A stretch of DNA of 64,000 nt from Ignavibacteria bacterium (GTDB taxonomy: Bacteria > Bacteroidota > Ignavibacteria > Ignavibacteriales > Melioribacteraceae), in the NCBI GenBank assembly GCA_009773205.1, contig WPAE01000007.1, positions 1 to 64,000 on the forward strand, read 5' to 3'. Positions 1 to 9,126 of the stretch are shown in pieces. The translations under genes were made by a program, and so were the position numbers. A model generated the notes under the pieces. It made no database searches and was not told the DNA's origin. It was given only the letters and a program-made list of their open reading frames with translations. Each line of letters opens with the position of its first letter. The stretch's first letter is position 1.

Positions 1-65
1 GTGAACTTAACACTTATCTCTTTGTTTATAAACACTTTATCTTATCTTTTTTCTAATGACCGCCA

Positions 66-224
66 TTAGATTTTTTTCCTATTGACTAATCTGGGATTAA
101 TTGTTAGCGCGTAAAGCAGCCCAATAGTTATAGAAATAACAATATAATGAGCGTAAGCGGCTTCGCGTGCTTTCTCTATATCCCCAAAAATTGGAGGAAC
201 TAAAAATGAAAATAACTTTCTCAA
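66..224 (-). pseudogene. Remnant of a membrane protein N-terminus (low confidence)
   Basis: The minus strand holds an open stretch of about 52 codons ending in TAA at 66-68, with no ATG; a TTG at 222-224 is the most plausible start. It reads as an amphipathic N-terminus with a PPIFGD-IEKAREA segment followed by one hydrophobic helix and a basic tail. That arrangement resembles the first transmembrane segment of Ignavibacteria sensor kinases, but no kinase domain follows. It may be a decayed gene end or a chance open stretch. The rest of 1-315 shows nothing recognisable. Confidence 0.25.
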
Positions 225-315
225 GTTATACCAATAATAATGATAAACCCAGTTAAGCAGAAAATGTCAATATCATTATCGGATAAAAAGAGATTTTGTT
301 TAGCATCTATAAGAA

Positions 316-1350
316 TTACCTTTCAACTCTGCCGGAGCCACCGCTTATCATAAGTTTTTCAACTTCTTCTACACTAACCAAATTAAAATCGCCGGGGATT
401 GAATGCTTTAAGCAGCTTGCGGCAACAGCAAATTCCAACGCATCTCTTGTATTAGATTTAGTCATCAAGCTATAAATCAAACCGCTTGCAAAAGAATCTC
501 CGCCGCCAACTCGGTCAACAATTTCAATATCGTATTTTTTAGAACGGTATGGGGTTAGGCAATCTTTTTCATCTAACAAAATAGCACTCCAGCCATTCTT
601 GGATGCAGAATAACTTTGGCGCAACGTAATTGCAACTGTTTTGAAATCGAATTTTTCTTTTAGCTTCTTTGCAACTGTAAAGTAACCTTCTTGGTTTAGT
701 TCACCTGCTTCAATATTTGTCTTCTCCGCCTTCAAACCTAAACTTTTTTCTGAGTCTTCTTCGTTAGCAATGCAAACATCAACATACTTCATAAGTGGTT
801 TCATAACGGACTGCGCATCGGCTTCTGTCCACATCTTTGCTCTGAAATTCAAATCGCAGCTAATTGTTACATTTTTCTTTTTCGCAGTCTCGCAAGCTAG
901 CGTTAAAGCTTCTTGTGCACTTTTACCAAGTGCTGGGGTAATTCCTGTCCAGTGAAACCAATCAGCATTTTCAAAAACTTTATCCCAATCTACTTCTTCT
1001 TTTTTCATTTGAGAGACAGCAGAATTGGCTCTATCATAAATTACTTTACTTGCTCTTTGGCTTGCGCCGGTTTCTAAAAAATAAATTCCAACTCTTTCTC
1101 CGCCGCGAACTATGTAATCGTCTTTAACGCCGAATCTTCTTAAATGATTTACTGCGGATTGACCAATTTCATGCTTTGGTAATTTTGTAACGAAATAGGA
1201 ATCAAATCCATAGGTAGAAAGTGCAACAGCTACGTTAGCTTCACCTCCGCCGTAAGTAACATCTAAATTTTGAGATTGAACAAAGCGTGTGAAGCCCGGC
1301 GTAGAAAGCCGAAGCATAATTTCGCCAAAGGTTACAACTTTTTTCTTCAC
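316..1350 (-). CDS. kdgK: 2-keto-3-deoxygluconate kinase (PfkB family)
   Basis: Phosphorylates 2-keto-3-deoxygluconate (KDG) to KDPG, the substrate of Eda. The 344-residue protein has the PfkB/ribokinase fold signatures: the substrate-side GGGEAN motif at residues 34-39 and the C-terminal GGGD motif with catalytic base Asp285. The segment around residues 85-105 (ERVGIYFLETG, then YDRANSA) is typical of KDG kinases. The start is a GTG with an AGGAA ribosome-binding site upstream; it begins 25 bp after kduD stops, so it is the last gene of the minus-strand uronate cluster. A divergent paralogue lies at 9127-10209. The family assignment is firm; the KDG specificity follows from sequence and context. 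Confidence 0.9.
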   Translation of the reverse strand: MKKKVVTFGEIMLRLSTPGFTRFVQSQNLDVTYGGGEANVAVALSTYGFDSYFVTKLPKHEIGQSAVNHLRRFGVKDDYIVRGGERVGIYFLETGASQRASKVIYDRANSAVSQMKKEEVDWDKVFENADWFHWTGITPALGKSAQEALTLACETAKKKNVTISCDLNFRAKMWTEADAQSVMKPLMKYVDVCIANEEDSEKSLGLKAEKTNIEAGELNQEGYFTVAKKLKEKFDFKTVAITLRQSYSASKNGWSAILLDEKDCLTPYRSKKYDIEIVDRVGGGDSFASGLIYSLMTKSNTRDALEFAVAASCLKHSIPGDFNLVSVEEVEKLMISGGSGRVER

Positions 1351-1375
1351 TTTATTTTCCTATTAAATTTTAAAA

Positions 1376-2140
1376 TTAACGTCCCATCCATCCGCCATCA
1401 ACGGTAACAACACTTCCGTTGAGGTAGTTTGATGCATCCGAACACAAGAAAACAACTGTACCCATTAAATCTTCCGGTGTTCCCCATCTTCCGGCAGGAA
1501 TTCTGGCTAAGATTGATTTATTTCTTTCTTCATCTTCGCGCAAAGATTTAGTGTTGTCTGTTGCAATGTAACCGGGCGCAATTGCATTTACAGTTACACC
1601 TTTGCAAGCCCATTCATTCGAGAAAGCCATTGTTAATTGTTTTACTCCACCTTTACTTGCAGCATAGCCGGGGACGGTAATTCCACCTTGAAATGATAGA
1701 AGAGAAGCAATGAAAACAACTTTGCCATATCCGCGTGCAACCATTTCTTTTCCAAACTCACGAGTTAAAATGAATTGTGCAGATAAATTTATCTCAATCA
1801 CTTTATCCCAATACTCGTCTGAGTGTTCTGCAATCGGCTGGCGAAGTATTGTGCCGGCATTATTCACCAAAATATCTACGCACGGAAAATCAGCTTTAAC
1901 TTGCTTGATAAATGCATACAAAGCATTTCGGTCGGAAAAATCACAAACGTAGCCTTTGAATTTGCTTCCACGATCAGTAATTAATTTTTCTGTCTCAGAA
2001 AAATCTTGTTCATACGAAGCACTGATAATTACATCCGCACCGGCTTCTGCTAAAGCTAAAGCATAGTATTGCCCTATACCTTTGTTAGCACCAGTTACAA
2101 TTGCTGTTCTACCTTTTAAGCTAAATTTATCAAGTATCAT
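1376..2140 (-). CDS. kduD: 2-dehydro-3-deoxy-D-gluconate 5-dehydrogenase (SDR)
   Basis: Reduces 2,5-diketo-3-deoxygluconate to KDG, following KduI in the breakdown of unsaturated uronates released by pectate or alginate-type lyases. The 254-residue protein is a classical short-chain dehydrogenase: cofactor motif TGANKGIG at 16-23, NNAG at 93-96, catalytic Ser146, Tyr159 and Lys163. A good SD (AGGAG) precedes the ATG. It follows kduI with a 9 bp gap and precedes the KDG kinase, so KDG made here can be phosphorylated by its neighbour. Other SDR substrates are possible, but the kduI-kduD-kdgK order strongly supports this one. Confidence 0.9.
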   Translation of the reverse strand: MILDKFSLKGRTAIVTGANKGIGQYYALALAEAGADVIISASYEQDFSETEKLITDRGSKFKGYVCDFSDRNALYAFIKQVKADFPCVDILVNNAGTILRQPIAEHSDEYWDKVIEINLSAQFILTREFGKEMVARGYGKVVFIASLLSFQGGITVPGYAASKGGVKQLTMAFSNEWACKGVTVNAIAPGYIATDNTKSLREDEERNKSILARIPAGRWGTPEDLMGTVVFLCSDASNYLNGSVVTVDGGWMGR

Positions 2141-2149
2141 TTTACTCTC

Positions 2150-2983
2150 CTATTTTAAATCTTTAGTTGCAATCGCATCCATATCATCAAACACTTGGTT
2201 TTCTCCACCCATCGCCCAAATGAAAGAGTAACTCTGTGTCCCGCAACCGGAGTGAAGTGACCAGCTTGTTGAAAGAACTGCTTGTCTATCACGAATAATT
2301 ATGTGGCGAGTTTCAGTTGCCTCTCCCATCAAATGAACAACAAACGCATCTGGCTTCAAATTGAAATACATGTAAACTTCGCTTCTTCGCTGATGAGTAT
2401 GACACGGCATTGTGTTCCAAACGCTGCCATCTTCAAGTTCAGTTAATCCCATCACGAGTTGGCAAGTTGGAAGTATATCCGGCAAAATATATTGATTGAT
2501 TGTTCGCTTGTTAGAAGTTTCAGTCGAACCAAGATGACGATGAATTGCTTGATCGTAAGTTATGTGTTTTGTTGGATAAGCTGTATGAGCCGTGTAACTA
2601 ACAAAATAAAAATGAGCAGGAGTTCCTGCGTTATCACTTTTAAACTCTACGCTTCTCGAACCTCTCCCAATATAAAGTGCATCGCGGTAACCCATTTTGT
2701 AATCTGTGCCATCTATCGTAATTATGCCGGAATTTCCAATGTTGATCACGCCAACTTCGCGGCGGTCGCAGAAATGTTCTGCAGCCATTTCCTTTTTTGT
2801 TGCTGTAAGCTGCAAAGTTTTTCCAACCGGAACAGCCGAGCCGGTAATTGATCTATCAACATCGGAATATACCATTGGAATTTCGTTAGGCGTAAAAAGC
2901 GTCTCAATCAAAAAGGAATTTCGGAGTTCGGTTGTATCCATCTTCTTAAATCCATTTTGGTCCGGCGAATATCTTACTTCCAT
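2150..2983 (-). CDS. kduI: 5-keto-4-deoxyuronate isomerase
   Basis: Isomerises 5-keto-4-deoxyuronate to 2,5-diketo-3-deoxygluconate in the cytoplasm. The 277-residue length matches the family. The zinc ligands of the cupin core are visible: His195 and His197 in the CHTHQRRSE motif, Glu202, and His244 in WSLHSG, the same spacing as in the E. coli enzyme. The SD GAGGAAAA sits just before the ATG. It is separated from tkt upstream by a family A palindromic element (3017-3110), which may mark a transcript boundary between the tkt side and the kduI-kduD-kdgK part. Confidence 0.95.
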   Translation of the reverse strand: MEVRYSPDQNGFKKMDTTELRNSFLIETLFTPNEIPMVYSDVDRSITGSAVPVGKTLQLTATKKEMAAEHFCDRREVGVINIGNSGIITIDGTDYKMGYRDALYIGRGSRSVEFKSDNAGTPAHFYFVSYTAHTAYPTKHITYDQAIHRHLGSTETSNKRTINQYILPDILPTCQLVMGLTELEDGSVWNTMPCHTHQRRSEVYMYFNLKPDAFVVHLMGEATETRHIIIRDRQAVLSTSWSLHSGCGTQSYSFIWAMGGENQVFDDMDAIATKDLK

Positions 2984-3016
2984 TTTTTCCTCTTTCTCTA
3001 AGTAGAGATTTTATAT

Positions 3017-3110
3017 GGCACTTCTAAAAACTGTTATTTTAAAAAATTCATGCAAAGACGCAAAGAAAACGCAAAGAGCGCCAAGAAAGTTGTGGTTTTT
3101 AGAAGCGCCC
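3017..3110. repeat. Palindromic element family A, copy 1
   Basis: 94 bp element with imperfect terminal inverted repeats of the form GGC(A/G)CTTCTAAAAAC. Reverse-complemented, its interior aligns with the copies at 17640-17735 and 58316-58414, including the TTTGCG-rich and TTTTAAAA parts. Its right end supplies the G of the TAG stop codon of tkt. No coding capacity. It is most likely a non-autonomous (MITE-like) element; the short flanks are AT-rich and a target duplication cannot be defined with certainty. Confidence 0.7.
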
Positions 3111-5095
3111 TATAACCAATTATTAATTTTCTCAGCTACACTCGCTCCGGTAAAACCAAATTTTTCTGCGAGTGTTTGATATGGCGCCGAAGCACCAAAA
3201 GATTTCATTCCTATTAAAAGTAATTTTTGGCGGAACAAATCTCCCCAGCCGATCATTGATGCAGCTTCAACTACAACAACCGGAACATCTGCCGGGAATA
3301 ATTTTGTTTTGTATTCTACAGGTTGCTGTTCAAAAATTTCTTTAGAAGGAATTGAAACAACTCTGATATTTAATTTATCGCTAAGTAATTTTTTTGCAGA
3401 ATCAGCTATCGGAACTTCCGAACCGCTAGCTGCGATTACTAAATCGAGCTTACCTTCTTTTTCTTTACTCGTAATGTAAGCGCCTTTCAATACTTCACTA
3501 GGATTAAAATCTTCCGCTCTTTCGAAAGCATCAATTTTTTGTCTTGTTAGAATTAAGGAAACCGGTCCATCAGTTTTTCTTAATGCGTAAGCCCAAGCCA
3601 TCGCGGTTTCAATTCCATCTGCCGGGCGCAAAACCGTTGAGTTTGGAATTGCTCTCAGCACTGCTAAATGTTCTACTGGCTGATGCGTCGGTCCATCTTC
3701 GCCGACAAAAATTGAATCGTGAGTGAAAACATAAATTGCCGGAATTTGCATCAACGCAGCTAAACGAATTGTTGGACGCATATAATCTGAGAATACAAAG
3801 AATGTTGCGCCGAAAGCTATGTATCCACCGTATAGAACAATACCGTTTAGAATTGAACCCATTCCGTGTTCACGAATTCCAAAGTGAAAATTTCTCCCGG
3901 CAAATTTTTCAGCAAAGATCGCGTCAAAGCCATTCATAAAAGTATTTGTTGATGGAGCCAAATCAGCAGAGCCTCCAACAAAGTATGGAACAACTTGCGC
4001 AATTTTTTGGATCACTTTGCTGGATAAAGTTCTTGTAGCGCTTGGTTCTTTTGGAACCGCTGCAACTAATTCTTCTTCGAGATTTTCCGGCAGCTTACCG
4101 GCAATTGCGTTTTCATAAGCTACAGCTTTTTCACTATCAAATTTTTCCCAATCAGTATATTCTTTCTGCCAAGCGTCATAAACTTTTTTCATTTCACTTT
4201 TACGATCAGCGAAAAGTTTTGCAACTTCATCAGGAACATAAAATTCTTTATCAACAGGCCAGCCTAAATTTTCTTTTGTCTTAGTCAATTCATCTTTACC
4301 AAGCGGTGAGCCATGAACATCATGAGTGTTTGCTTTGTTCGGCGAGCCAAAACCAATTGTAGATTTTGTGATAACCAAAGTTGGTTTTTCAGTCTCAGCT
4401 TGTCCAGCTACGATCGCTTTTCTAATTCCATCATTATCGTAAGCATCCGTGTGCAATACTTGCCAGCCGTAGCTTTCAAATCTCTTTTGTACATCTTCGG
4501 AAAAAGTTAAATATGTATGACCTTCAATTGTGATAGTGTTATCATCATAGAAATAAATAATGTTGCCAAGTTTCAAATGTCCGGCTGTAGAAGCTGTTTC
4601 GTGAGAAACGCCTTCCATCAAATCACCGTCGCCGCAGAATCCATAAATAAAATTTCCACCAAACAATTTTCCATATCTCGCTTCAGTCATCTTAGCGGCA
4701 ATTGCCATTCCAATTCCGTTTCCAAAACCTTGTCCCAACGGACCGGTTGTAGTTTCAACACCGGGAACGTGTCCATATTCCGGGTGCCCGGCAGTTTTGC
4801 TTCCCCATTGTCTAAATGATTTCAAATCATCCATCGTAACATCATAGCCGCTTAGATGAAGCATAGAATAAATAAGCATTGAACCATGCCCGCCGGAAAG
4901 AACAAATCTATCTCTTCCAGCCCACTTCGGATCGTCTGGATTATGTTTTATAAATTCAGTCCATAAAATTGCGGCAACATCTGCCATTCCCATCGGCATC
5001 CCTGGATGTCCTGAGTTTGCTTTTTGTACGCCTTCCGCTGCTAAAATTCTAATTGTATTCGCAGTTAGTTTCTTAATATCCAATTCCTTCTCCAT
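3110..5095 (-). CDS. tkt: Transketolase
   Basis: Thiamine-diphosphate enzyme that moves two-carbon units between pentose-phosphate intermediates. The 661 residues cover the usual full length. GHPGMPMG begins at residue 29, the diphosphate-binding GDGDLMEG motif is at 155-162, and the catalytic FGIREHG motif lies near residue 405-412. It is downstream of gnd in the same orientation with about 120 bp of palindrome-containing spacer. Finding gnd and tkt inside a uronate cluster suggests that part of the uronate carbon flows through the pentose-phosphate pathway. The TAG stop overlaps the end of a family A repeat. Confidence 0.95.
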   Translation of the reverse strand: MEKELDIKKLTANTIRILAAEGVQKANSGHPGMPMGMADVAAILWTEFIKHNPDDPKWAGRDRFVLSGGHGSMLIYSMLHLSGYDVTMDDLKSFRQWGSKTAGHPEYGHVPGVETTTGPLGQGFGNGIGMAIAAKMTEARYGKLFGGNFIYGFCGDGDLMEGVSHETASTAGHLKLGNIIYFYDDNTITIEGHTYLTFSEDVQKRFESYGWQVLHTDAYDNDGIRKAIVAGQAETEKPTLVITKSTIGFGSPNKANTHDVHGSPLGKDELTKTKENLGWPVDKEFYVPDEVAKLFADRKSEMKKVYDAWQKEYTDWEKFDSEKAVAYENAIAGKLPENLEEELVAAVPKEPSATRTLSSKVIQKIAQVVPYFVGGSADLAPSTNTFMNGFDAIFAEKFAGRNFHFGIREHGMGSILNGIVLYGGYIAFGATFFVFSDYMRPTIRLAALMQIPAIYVFTHDSIFVGEDGPTHQPVEHLAVLRAIPNSTVLRPADGIETAMAWAYALRKTDGPVSLILTRQKIDAFERAEDFNPSEVLKGAYITSKEKEGKLDLVIAASGSEVPIADSAKKLLSDKLNIRVVSIPSKEIFEQQPVEYKTKLFPADVPVVVVEAASMIGWGDLFRQKLLLIGMKSFGASAPYQTLAEKFGFTGASVAEKINNWL

Positions 5096-5145
5096 AATTT
5101 TAAATTATCTGCAACAAAAATATAAAAATATCATTCTACGTACTT

Positions 5146-5209
5146 CCTGCCTTGCGTCTTCGGCAAGGCGGGCACTCTTCATTCGGAATTTATCCGCCGA
5201 TAAGGCGGA
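5146..5209. repeat. Pair of GC-rich hairpins between gnd and tkt
   Basis: Two inverted repeats lie in tandem: CCTGCCTTG / CAAGGCGGG (5146-5154 and 5164-5172, one mismatch) and TCCGCC / GGCGGA (5193-5198 and 5204-5209). They stand out against the AT-rich background and end 8 bp from the gnd stop codon. They could stabilise the gnd transcript 3' end or attenuate transcription into tkt, but there is no clear U-tract. Probably part of a dispersed intergenic repeat. Confidence 0.55.
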
Positions 5210-5216
5210 CTCTACA

Positions 5217-6668
5217 TTATACGTTATAAGTCGTCGAAGCAGTATCTCCGCCTCTTCCGGTCCAATTAGTATGGAAGAACTCGCCGCGCGGCTTATCAAC
5301 TCTTTCATAAGTATGCGCGCCAAAGTAATCTCGCTGAGCTTGCAATAAGTTTGCCGGCAGTCTTCCGTTTCTAAAACCATCAAAATAATTTAATGCAGTT
5401 GATAAAGCCGGGATCCAAATTCCATTTTCAACGGCTGTTGCAACAACCTTTCTCCATGAAGTTTGAGCATCAAGAATTTTTTCCGCAAAGAAAGGATCGA
5501 GCAAGAGATTTGATAAGTTTGGATTTTTATCAAACGCATCTTTAATCTTTCCTAAGAACACCGAACGAATGATGCAGCCGCCGCGCCACATTAGAGCAAT
5601 TCCGCCATTGTTTAGATTCCACCCAAATTCTCGCGCAGCAGAGCGCATCAGAACATAACCTTGAGCGTAAGAAACTAATTTTGAAGCGTACAGTGCTTTT
5701 CTTAAGTCTTCGATAAATTGTTTTTTGTCGCCAGAAAATTTAGGCGCTGGTCCACTTAAAACTTTTGATGCTTCAACACGTTCATTCTTCAAAGCAGAAA
5801 GTGCGCGTGCGTAAACTGCTTCTCCAATTAAGGTAAGCGGAGTTCCGGTATCAAGTGAAGAAAGAACTGTCCATTTACCAGTTCCTTTTTGTCCTGCTGT
5901 ATCTAAGATTTTATCAACAAGCGGCGTTCCGTCTGTATCTTTGTAAGCAAGAATATCGCGTGTAATTTCTATAAGATAACTTTCTAGTTCGCCTTCATTC
6001 CACTCTTTAAATACTTGGTGCATTTCATCTGCGCTCATTCCCAAAAGGTCTTTCATAATTTGATAAGCTTCGCATATCAATTGCATGTCGCCATATTCAA
6101 TTCCATTGTGAACCATCTTAACAAAATGTCCGGCGCCGTTTTCGCCAACCCAATCGCAGCAGGGAGTTCCATCTGCAACTTTAGCAGAGATTGATTGGAA
6201 AATATCTTTTACATGAGGCCATGCTGCTATTGATCCGCCCGGCATTATTGATGGACCTTTTAGCGCTCCTTCTTCACCGCCGCTAACACCAGTCCCAATG
6301 TAAAGCAAACCTTTCTCTTCCAAATATTTTGTTCTTCTTATTGTATCCGGAAAGTGTGAGTTACCGCCGTCAATAATGATATCTCCTTTTTCAAGATGAG
6401 GAATAAGAAGTTCGATAAAATCATCAACCGGTTTACCGGCTTTAACCATTAACATAACCTTGCGCGGAGTTTTTAAATTTGCTGCCAATTCTTCAAGTGT
6501 GTGAGTGCCAATTACATTTTTACCTTTGCCTCTTACATTTACAAAATTATCAACTTTATCAATTGTGCGGTTGTAAACCGCAACTGTGTAGCCATGACTT
6601 TCCATGTTCAACACTAAGTTTTCGCCCATTACGGCAAGACCAACTAAGCCAATATCAGCTTTACTCAT
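5217..6668 (-). CDS. gnd: 6-phosphogluconate dehydrogenase, decarboxylating
   Basis: Oxidatively decarboxylates 6-phosphogluconate to ribulose 5-phosphate. The chosen ATG at 6668 has an AGGAA ribosome-binding site and gives 483 residues, the standard length; an upstream in-frame ATG would add 23 residues overlapping pdxB. The dinucleotide site GLVGLAVMG is at 7-15, followed by NRT at 33-35, which fits NADP preference. The catalytic Lys184 and Glu191 lie in GHFVKMVHNGIEYGD, and the C-terminal substrate segment includes a GxxxYxxVDKPRGxxFH-like region. It sits between pdxB and tkt in the uronate cluster, an uncommon position that matters for the pathway hypothesis below. Confidence 0.95.
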   Translation of the reverse strand: MSKADIGLVGLAVMGENLVLNMESHGYTVAVYNRTIDKVDNFVNVRGKGKNVIGTHTLEELAANLKTPRKVMLMVKAGKPVDDFIELLIPHLEKGDIIIDGGNSHFPDTIRRTKYLEEKGLLYIGTGVSGGEEGALKGPSIMPGGSIAAWPHVKDIFQSISAKVADGTPCCDWVGENGAGHFVKMVHNGIEYGDMQLICEAYQIMKDLLGMSADEMHQVFKEWNEGELESYLIEITRDILAYKDTDGTPLVDKILDTAGQKGTGKWTVLSSLDTGTPLTLIGEAVYARALSALKNERVEASKVLSGPAPKFSGDKKQFIEDLRKALYASKLVSYAQGYVLMRSAAREFGWNLNNGGIALMWRGGCIIRSVFLGKIKDAFDKNPNLSNLLLDPFFAEKILDAQTSWRKVVATAVENGIWIPALSTALNYFDGFRNGRLPANLLQAQRDYFGAHTYERVDKPRGEFFHTNWTGRGGDTASTTYNV

Positions 6669-6682
6669 TTTGTTTCCTATAT

Positions 6683-7825
6683 TTATTTTTTCTTGAATCC
6701 AACTAGAAATAATTTGTCCAGTACCTGTTGCGTGCAATTTTTCAGATCAAGTGAATAATAATTAAATTCTCGTCTAACCGGATAATCACCGCGCTGTTTT
6801 TCAAAAGTTCTTACAGAAGCACGAAGACACTGATCATCTTCTTCAATTTTGTATGTATCTAAAATTACTTTAGTAATAATTTCTTGTTCACTCAAAGCAG
6901 AACAATCAAATTCAATAATTGGGGAATTATTCGGATTCGGAATTTTATTTGGATACCAATTTTTATCAAGTGTAAGATTAAAAAAGTCAGCCAATCCATT
7001 CACACACATTGCCGTACCGTTAGCTTTACCATCGGCAGAGTAACCGGCAATATGAGGAGTTGCGAGATAAGCAAGTTCCAATAATTCCAAGTCAATATTC
7101 GGTTCGTTTTCCCAAACATCAAGAACTAAATCAGAGACACTTCCATTCCTTAAAGCATTTTTCAAAGCACTTGTTTCAATTACTTCTCCGCGAGAACTGT
7201 TAAAAACAATTTTGCTTTCGGGAAAACTTTCAAAGAATTTTTCATCTGCAAGATGAAATGTTTTGTCTTCACCGCTTCTGTTTAGCGGTACGTGAAAAGT
7301 AATTATGTTACTTTTCTCAATAAGTTTATTTAACGAAACAAATTGATTACCGCCTTCAGTTCTTTGTCTTGGTGGATCGCAAAGCAAAACATTCATACCA
7401 ATTGCTTTAGCAAGTTTTGCTACTTTGCTTCCAACATTTCCAACACCAACAATTCCTAAAGTCTGGTCTTGTAGATAAATATTTTTTCTTGCAGCAATCG
7501 TAAATAAAGCGGAAGCAATATATTGTTGAACGGAACTTGAATTACAACCCGGCGCGCTAAGCCATTTTATATTTTTAGAATCGCAGTAAGCGCCATCAAT
7601 ATGATCGTAACCAATTGTAGCAGTCGCAATAAATTTTACTTTAGAGCCTTCCAGCAATTCAACATTACACTTTGTTCTAGTTCTAATCAGTAGTGCATCG
7701 GCATCATTGACAACTTCTTTAGTAATTTCTTTTGGCGATAAATAATTAATGTCAGCAAATGGTTCCAACACATCCTTTAAGAATGGAATCTTATCATCGG
7801 CAATTATCTTAATTCGGTTATTCAT
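6683..7825 (-). CDS. pdxB: 4-phosphoerythronate dehydrogenase
   Basis: Oxidises 4-phospho-D-erythronate in the DXP-dependent pyridoxal phosphate pathway. 380 residues from the ATG at 7825, as in known PdxB. D-2-hydroxyacid dehydrogenase fold: GVGNVG at 127-132 with acidic Asp150, and the catalytic triad Arg212 (NSSRGE), Glu239 (DVWENEP) and His258 (TPHIAGY). PdxB-specific marks are PGCNSSSVQQYIASAL near 92-107, HIAGYSADGKANGT, and a C-terminal DUF3410-like dimerisation domain with the EKQRGDYPVRREF segment. It overlaps no gene and sits 4 bp after the LarA-like gene. Its presence next to gnd and tkt may reflect erythrose-4-phosphate supply; a role on a sugar acid cannot be excluded. Confidence 0.85.
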   Translation of the reverse strand: MNNRIKIIADDKIPFLKDVLEPFADINYLSPKEITKEVVNDADALLIRTRTKCNVELLEGSKVKFIATATIGYDHIDGAYCDSKNIKWLSAPGCNSSSVQQYIASALFTIAARKNIYLQDQTLGIVGVGNVGSKVAKLAKAIGMNVLLCDPPRQRTEGGNQFVSLNKLIEKSNIITFHVPLNRSGEDKTFHLADEKFFESFPESKIVFNSSRGEVIETSALKNALRNGSVSDLVLDVWENEPNIDLELLELAYLATPHIAGYSADGKANGTAMCVNGLADFFNLTLDKNWYPNKIPNPNNSPIIEFDCSALSEQEIITKVILDTYKIEEDDQCLRASVRTFEKQRGDYPVRREFNYYSLDLKNCTQQVLDKLFLVGFKKK

Positions 7826-7829
7826 TTGG

Positions 7830-9104
7830 TTAGTCTTTGAATCTATCCTTGTAAGCCCATAAACCAAGCGCCGGATTTGAAATGTAGAATATTTCTTCAC
7901 CATCGGGCATTACGTTAAAACCATCTTTCAAAATCTGCGGATTGTATTTATTCATCATCTTTGATAAATCTGCGTAAGAAAAATTTACACTTTCGATTTC
8001 TTCTTTTGTCAAATTGCCAGGGCAGTAAGTAATCTTAAATCTATTTTCAGATGAACCATGAATTAAATGCGCTGCCGCGCTTAAATTATTTTTGAGCTCA
8101 TCATTTTCTTCAACCGCTTTCAAAACTTCCGGTGTAGTTACATATCCATACTTTCTAATTAAGCGGTCAATCTCTTTATCTTCACCAAATTCTTTCAAAC
8201 CTGGTGCGAGAACAATAAGTTCGCCATCATCTGCAATTGCCATTCTTGTTCTGTAAATACTTTTGTTGCCAAGCCAAGTACTTTTGAATTCGGAAGGATC
8301 GAGATACACAACCACTTTCTTCAAAGGTTCATCTAGCATTTCAAAGTTAACTTTGAGAGAAAGTTCCGCAGCAATTTTGAATGTTTCGTAATCATCACCT
8401 ACAAATAAGCCTTTAACAGCTAAACGACCAAACATATCTTTGCCTACAACGGTTAACACGTAAACAATAGGCAAATGTTTTGCAAAATTATCTGCTGCAT
8501 AATTTAAAACTTTACGCACTGGAGTATCGGCACGTCCCATCATTCTTTCCATTCCGTAAACTGCGCCAAGATAATGACTCTTGTTAATTCCCTCTTTGCC
8601 GCCGGTTCCAACAAAAATATTTTTTGTGTAGTTAGCCATTCCCACAACTTCGTGAGGAACGACTTGTCCAATTGAAAGAATCAAATCATAATTTCCATCA
8701 ACCAAAAGTTTGTTTACTTGCGCAGGCCAAGAATAGTTAAGATTTCCTTCGCTTACTTCATTTATAAATTCCGAAGGAACTTCTCCAAGTGTTTGAAGAT
8801 CGCTCCGCCAATTATGAACTCTGAATATATTCTTCGGAACATCGCCAAACATAGTTTCGATTTCTTTTTCACTCATAGCTACGTGAGTGCCAAGCGCCGG
8901 AAGAATATCTGTTAACTTTTCACCATAATATTTATATGCAAAGCGAGTTAAAATTCCCGCATGTGAATGAAACCTTGTAAAATCCGGAGGAAGCGCCAAA
9001 ACTTTTTCTTTGATTCCAAGTTTTTCGAGCGCAGCAAATAGACCTTCGCGTAAATCATCTTCTGCTAATACTTCGCTTTCGCTTCCTCGTGCATAATATA
9101 TCAT
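7830..9104 (-). CDS. LarA-family nickel-pincer racemase/epimerase
   Basis: DUF2088/LarA-like protein of 424 residues from the ATG at 9104 (SD AGGAAAAG). Catalytic landmarks of lactate racemase are present: DFTR at 41-44, GTH with His74, His151, Lys161 (the residue that carries the pincer cofactor) and His177. The spacings His-10-Lys-16-His equal those of Lactiplantibacillus LarA (174/184/200). Characterised homologues racemise lactate, malate, hydroxyglutarate and phenyllactate or epimerise D-gluconate at C2. Located between a PfkB kinase and pdxB/gnd in a uronate cluster that lacks mannonate dehydratase, it may interconvert D-mannonate and D-gluconate; that substrate is inference. The cofactor genes larB, larC and larE are not in the window. 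Confidence 0.8.
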   Translation of the reverse strand: MIYYARGSESEVLAEDDLREGLFAALEKLGIKEKVLALPPDFTRFHSHAGILTRFAYKYYGEKLTDILPALGTHVAMSEKEIETMFGDVPKNIFRVHNWRSDLQTLGEVPSEFINEVSEGNLNYSWPAQVNKLLVDGNYDLILSIGQVVPHEVVGMANYTKNIFVGTGGKEGINKSHYLGAVYGMERMMGRADTPVRKVLNYAADNFAKHLPIVYVLTVVGKDMFGRLAVKGLFVGDDYETFKIAAELSLKVNFEMLDEPLKKVVVYLDPSEFKSTWLGNKSIYRTRMAIADDGELIVLAPGLKEFGEDKEIDRLIRKYGYVTTPEVLKAVEENDELKNNLSAAAHLIHGSSENRFKITYCPGNLTKEEIESVNFSYADLSKMMNKYNPQILKDGFNVMPDGEEIFYISNPALGLWAYKDRFKD

Positions 9105-9126
9105 CGTAAAACTTTTCCTTTCTAAA

